In this document: positions 5,316-5,455 of the stretch, piece after piece
How positions within the stretch are numbered: position 1 is the stretch's first letter
Layout: every line of letters starts with the position of its first letter
Assembly: GCA_041859375.1 (NCBI GenBank)
Contig: JBHEKP010000335.1
Coordinates: 1-5,455, forward strand
Length of the DNA: 5,455 bases
Direction of reading: 5' to 3'
DNA from: JBHEKP01 sp041859375
GTDB lineage: Bacteria; Hydrogenedentota; Hydrogenedentia; Hydrogenedentales; CAITNO01
Made by a program: the position numbers and the translations under genes
The notes under the pieces: generated by a model
The model's input: the letters and a program-made list of their open reading frames with translations, nothing else
Told to the model about the DNA's origin: nothing
Databases searched by the model: none

Positions 5316-5455
5316 CTATTGCGCGGCGGCGGGCGCCTCTGCCAGCGCCTGCTCAAGTTCCGCGCGCAGTTCCGACTCCAAGTCCGGACTCAAGCCCCGG
5401 TGGACGTTCTTTATCAGCCCGTCCCTGCCGACGACATACATCAGCGGAATCGAGT
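5316..5455 (-). CDS. C-terminal end of a thioredoxin-fold redoxin (TlpA/AhpC-TSA type), truncated by the window edge
   Basis: On the reverse strand the last 45 codons of a gene end in TAG at 5318-5316. The fragment reads SIPLMYVVGRDGLIKNVHRG followed by LSPDLESELRAELEQAL and an Ala-rich tail. The Ile-Pro with the strand LMYVVGRDG and the 'I-K-x-V-H-R-G' turn is the cis-Pro and beta-hairpin part of TlpA/ResA/AhpC-like thioredoxin-fold proteins; the helix that follows is the usual C-terminal one. The CxxC or peroxidatic Cys and any signal peptide lie outside the window, so reductase and peroxidase roles cannot be separated. The gene converges on the PHP hydrolase with only 2 nt between the stops. 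It is not part of that operon. Confidence 0.8.
   Translation of the reverse strand, partial: SIPLMYVVGRDGLIKNVHRGLSPDLESELRAELEQALAEAPAAAQ

Noticed and set aside
5381..5390. Ten-base perfect palindrome AGTCCGGACT
   Set aside because: It lies inside the redoxin coding sequence, has no loop and no extended arms, and is expected by chance in GC-rich coding DNA.

Overview
This is a GC-rich bacterial window packed with protein genes. It holds seven full or partial genes on the forward strand's two transcription units and the reverse strand, plus one more at the right edge. The best taxonomic hint is a reverse-strand prepilin-like protein with a type IV pilin N-terminus and a C-terminal NHIPGG...MDGH motif. 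That class is greatly expanded in Planctomycetes, Lentisphaerae, Hydrogenedentota and relatives. The other genes (a secreted xylose-isomerase-like TIM barrel, a CehA/McbA-type PHP hydrolase, long-form NadA) fit the same group. I read the organism as a PVC or Hydrogenedentota-type bacterium, probably from an environmental genome; this is an inference from protein style, not a phylogenetic placement.

Layout. Positions 1-1566 carry two forward genes 30 nt apart: the 3' part of an unrecognised TIM-barrel-like protein, then an exported sugar phosphate isomerase/epimerase-fold protein. A single reverse-strand gene (1580-2530) for the prepilin-like protein converges on them. A 292-nt divergent intergenic region (2531-2822) follows. 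It holds the Shine-Dalgarno site of the prepilin gene, a perfect 9-bp inverted repeat and a plausible extended -10 promoter pointing toward nadA.

Positions 2823-5313 form a likely four-gene operon: nadA (quinolinate synthase, NAD biosynthesis), a stand-alone Lrp/AsnC RAM ligand-binding domain without a DNA-binding part, an unrecognised 73-residue protein, and a PHP-family metallohydrolase. The last three genes are tightly packed (30-nt gap, 4-nt overlap, 5-nt gap), and two GTG starts are supported by strong Shine-Dalgarno sequences. At the right edge, the C-terminal 45 codons of a thioredoxin-fold redoxin lie on the reverse strand, with its stop only 2 nt beyond the end of the PHP gene.

No RNA gene, insertion sequence, CRISPR array or attachment site was seen. 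The most interesting parts are the unusual company kept by nadA (no nadB or nadC, but a RAM domain, an orphan small protein and a PHP hydrolase), the dyad upstream of it, and the apparent loss of acidic metal ligands in the secreted isomerase-like protein.
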